Source: CAYGGE01 sp966250865 (GTDB lineage Bacteria > Patescibacteriota > UBA1384 > CAYGGE01). Taken from it: a DNA stretch of 48,613 bases. The stretch's first letter is position 1, and each line of letters starts with the position of its first letter. The notes under the pieces are model-generated. The model made no database searches. It had not been told where the DNA came from and saw nothing but the letters and a program-made list of their open reading frames with translations. This document shows, piece by piece, positions 46,403-48,613 of the stretch. Made by a program: the position numbers and the translations under genes. The stretch is taken from NCBI GenBank assembly GCA_966250865.1, contig CBINIT010000004.1:1-48613 (forward strand), in the 5' to 3' direction.

Positions 46403-48613
46403 TTAAATCTTTTGTTTTACCGAATAGAGGCTCGCATTCTTTGGTGCATTAGCTTTCTTATCGATAGGCTGATGTTTCTTTTTGTAGTCTTCAAGAACCT
46501 GCGCCAAATATTTACCAGTATGCGAGTCTTTGTGATTCGCTACCTCTTCGGGGGTTCCGGCGACCAGGAGTTTGCCTCCGTTGTCGCCGCCCTCAGGCCC
46601 AAGGTCGATAACGTAGTCTGCAGTCTTAATAACATCAAGATTATGTTCAATAACCACAATCGTATTGCCTTTGCCTACTAAGCGATCAAGAACACCAAGA
46701 AGCTTGTCGATATCAGCAAAGTGGAGACCAGTCGTCGGCTCATCAAGCAGGTAGAGGGTGCGGCCTGTATCGCGCTTTGAAAGTTCTGAGGCGAGCTTAA
46801 CCCGTTGCGCCTCCCCGCCAGAAAGAGTAGTGGCTGACTGACCGAGTTGAACATAGCCAAGACCAACATCGACAAGCGTCTGCATCTTATCGGCGATTTG
46901 AGGGATATCTTTAAAGAAGTGAAGCGCTTCTTCAACGGTGAGCGAGAGAATCTCAAAGATATTCTTGGTGTTATACGTTACCTCGAGCGTTTCACGGTTA
47001 TAGCGCTTCCCCTTACAGACCTCACAAGGAATCTCGATATCGGGCAGGAAATGCATTTCAATAGTAACGGTACCGTTGCCCTGACAGGCTTCGCACCGAC
47101 CGCCGGCGACATTGAAGCTAAAGCGACCCGGTCGATAGCCACGTACCTTTGCTTCAGGAGTTGCGGCAAACAGTTCGCGAATGGGCGTAAAGATGCCTGT
47201 ATAGGTTGCGGGATTCGAGCGAGGTGTTCGGCCAATTGGCGCTTGATCAATAGCGACAATCTTATCGATGTGTTGCAGCCCTTGAATCTCTTTGTGCTTT
47301 CCTGGTCGTTCAAGACGTCGGAGTAGTTTTTGACTGACAGCCTTGTAGAGGATGTCGTTAACCAGTGTAGACTTACCGGATCCTGACACGCCAGTTACGG
47401 CGACAAAGAGTCCTAATGGGAATGAGACATTGAGGTTTTTGAGGTTGTTTTCAGCCGCGCCAATAATAGTAAGGAGTCGATCGGTTGGTTGGCGGCGCTT
47501 TGTCGGCATCTTTATATATTTATCGCCCCGAAGGTAGGCAGCGGTTTGGGACTGCTCACTCTTCATGAACGTTTCAAGGTTGCCTTCGGCTACGACCTTT
47601 CCACCGTGTACGCCAGCACCTGGTCCGATGTCGACAAGGTGATCAGCTGCCCAAATAGTATCTTCGTCGTGTTCAACAACGATGACTGAGTTGCCAAGCT
47701 TGCGGAGATGAATAAGGGTTTCCAGAAGCCGTTGATTGTCGCGTTGATGTAGGCCGATCGTTGGTTCGTCCAAAACATACAGCACACCAGTCAAACCCGA
47801 GCCAATTTGACTTGCCAGGCGAATACGCTGTGCCTCTCCTCCAGACAGGGTCCCAGCCGAACGGTTCAACGAGAGGTAATTTAACCCTACATTCACAAGG
47901 AAAGACAGTCGACTACGGATCTCATTCAAGATACGTTCAGCAATCAGCATCTCTCGTTCATCGAGTTTTAGTTTGTCAAAGAAAGCGTGAGCCTTCTCTA
48001 CGGAAAGCTTCGAGAGCGCAGAAATATTTAAGCCGTTGTCATGACCAACACGGACGGCCAAAGCTTCTGGCTTAAGCCGGTCGCCTTGGCATTCGCTACA
48101 AGGGCGGTGGGTAATGTATTGCGAGAGCTCTTCGCGGACATTGTCACTTTCAGTAGCGTCGTACCTTCGCTTCATTAAATTAATGAGTCCATCGAACCAG
48201 ATGGAGAAGTGACTGGCTCGACCTGATGAGAAGAAGCGAATGCGAATCTTGTCGCGACCTCGACCGTACAAGAGTGTATTGAGATCTGATTCACTCAGAT
48301 CTTTGACTCGTACATCTTGTCGAATATTATAGTGATCACAAACTGAATTGATAATCGCAGAGTAGTAGTTATTCTTTCCTGCAATATAGTTTGACGGCAT
48401 TACTGCCCCTTGCATAATCGAGAGTGTATTGTCTGGGACAATCAGGGCAGGATCAAATTCCGCAATAGTACCAAGACCGTGACACGTCTCACATGCGCCT
48501 TGAGGACTATTAAATGAGAAAAGACGTGGATTGATCTCGGAGAATGAGTAGCCGCAGACCGGACAAGAGTAATTAGCCGAAAAAATACGATCCGTGTCAT
48601 TTAGACTGGCAAC
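46403..48613 (-). CDS. uvrA: Excinuclease ABC subunit A (5'-truncated by window edge)
   Basis: UvrA is the damage-recognition ATPase of excision repair. The frame stays open to the window edge, so the N-terminal part is missing and about 737 residues are readable. Visible are a zinc module (CPVCG...CETCHG), the first ABC signature (LSGGEAQRIRLASQIGSGLT) with LYVLDEPTIGLHQRD, the second Walker A (GVSGSGKSTLVNDIL), the second zinc module (CEACQGNG...CEVCKGKR) and the second signature (LSGGEAQRVKLASELSKRDT). The C-terminus has a short basic tail. uvrC starts 34 nt after its stop, so the two repair proteins share an operon; uvrB is not in the window. Confidence 0.98.
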   Translation of the reverse strand, partial: VASLNDTDRIFSANYSCPVCGYSFSEINPRLFSFNSPQGACETCHGLGTIAEFDPALIVPDNTLSIMQGAVMPSNYIAGKNNYYSAIINSVCDHYNIRQDVRVKDLSESDLNTLLYGRGRDKIRIRFFSSGRASHFSIWFDGLINLMKRRYDATESDNVREELSQYITHRPCSECQGDRLKPEALAVRVGHDNGLNISALSKLSVEKAHAFFDKLKLDEREMLIAERILNEIRSRLSFLVNVGLNYLSLNRSAGTLSGGEAQRIRLASQIGSGLTGVLYVLDEPTIGLHQRDNQRLLETLIHLRKLGNSVIVVEHDEDTIWAADHLVDIGPGAGVHGGKVVAEGNLETFMKSEQSQTAAYLRGDKYIKMPTKRRQPTDRLLTIIGAAENNLKNLNVSFPLGLFVAVTGVSGSGKSTLVNDILYKAVSQKLLRRLERPGKHKEIQGLQHIDKIVAIDQAPIGRTPRSNPATYTGIFTPIRELFAATPEAKVRGYRPGRFSFNVAGGRCEACQGNGTVTIEMHFLPDIEIPCEVCKGKRYNRETLEVTYNTKNIFEILSLTVEEALHFFKDIPQIADKMQTLVDVGLGYVQLGQSATTLSGGEAQRVKLASELSKRDTGRTLYLLDEPTTGLHFADIDKLLGVLDRLVGKGNTIVVIEHNLDVIKTADYVIDLGPEGGDNGGKLLVAGTPEEVANHKDSHTGKYLAQVLEDYKKKHQPIDKKANAPKNASLYSVKQKI

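Noticed and set aside
1..48613. Recoded UGA (glycine) as in Gracilibacteria
   Set aside because: Genes such as the DUF192 gene and uvrC end naturally at TGA, and no conserved glycine is encoded by TGA in the proteins read.

Overview
This window looks like a chromosomal segment of a small-genome Patescibacteria/CPR bacterium, most likely a Candidatus Saccharibacteria (TM7) relative. The evidence is gene content: a nearly complete S10-spc-alpha ribosomal cluster with no L30 gene between rpsE and rplO, trimmed informational proteins (RpoA without its C-terminal domain, AspRS without the GAD insertion, a minimal PheRS, a short UvrC) and no biosynthetic pathways. UGA is an ordinary stop codon, which argues against the Gracilibacteria/Absconditabacteria lineages. 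No 16S rRNA gene is present, so the lineage is an inference.

Layout. 1-1,172: the 3' part of tuf and rpsJ (+), ended by two bidirectional terminators. 1,321-8,141 (-): obgE, a LysM/M23 envelope peptidase, infB, a type II NADH dehydrogenase-like flavoprotein and an overlapping membrane protein. 8,237-9,113: tRNA-Val and an unusual XRE-HTH/Hsp20 fusion whose promoter contains a perfect palindrome. 9,190-13,026 (+): leuS, rpmF, nusB, rnc. 13,033-15,030 (-): a PaaX-like regulator and a D,D-carboxypeptidase. 15,102-19,804 (-): rbfA, a membrane protein, pheS, pheT, aspS. 19,888-37,523 (-): the ribosomal superoperon from rplC down to rpsI. It is broken between rplO and secY by an oppositely oriented envelope gene, and it carries secY, a propeller gene, adk and map in the middle. 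37,524-38,366: a structured non-coding stretch and tRNA-Ser, -Asp and -Gly (-). 38,367-41,254 (+): a DUF192 protein, tRNA-Thr, a small membrane protein, a processive glycosyltransferase and a NUDIX hydrolase. 41,300-44,230: a GC-richer island with an orphan protein, a DapA-family aldolase and a sugar phosphate isomerase/epimerase. 44,265-45,041: a membrane protein. 45,154-48,613 (-): uvrC and partial uvrA.

Most genes serve translation (ribosomal proteins, IF-1, IF-2, three tRNA synthetases, five tRNAs, RbfA, Obg, Map). Others serve transcription (RpoA, NusB), secretion (SecY), the cell envelope and excision repair. Promoters of sigma70 type are readable in front of many units. At several genes (obgE, infB, the HTH-Hsp20 gene, rbfA, the DUF192 gene and the 258-residue membrane protein) the -10 hexamer ends only 6-7 nt before the ATG, which predicts leaderless mRNAs.

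The most promising candidate for an undescribed system is the HTH-Hsp20 fusion: a DNA-binding small heat-shock protein that probably controls its own leaderless promoter through the palindrome TGTAAAGAAAACTTTACA. The foreign-looking aldolase/isomerase island and the CTD-less RNA polymerase alpha subunit come next. All functional statements rest on motif recognition by eye; no database search was possible.
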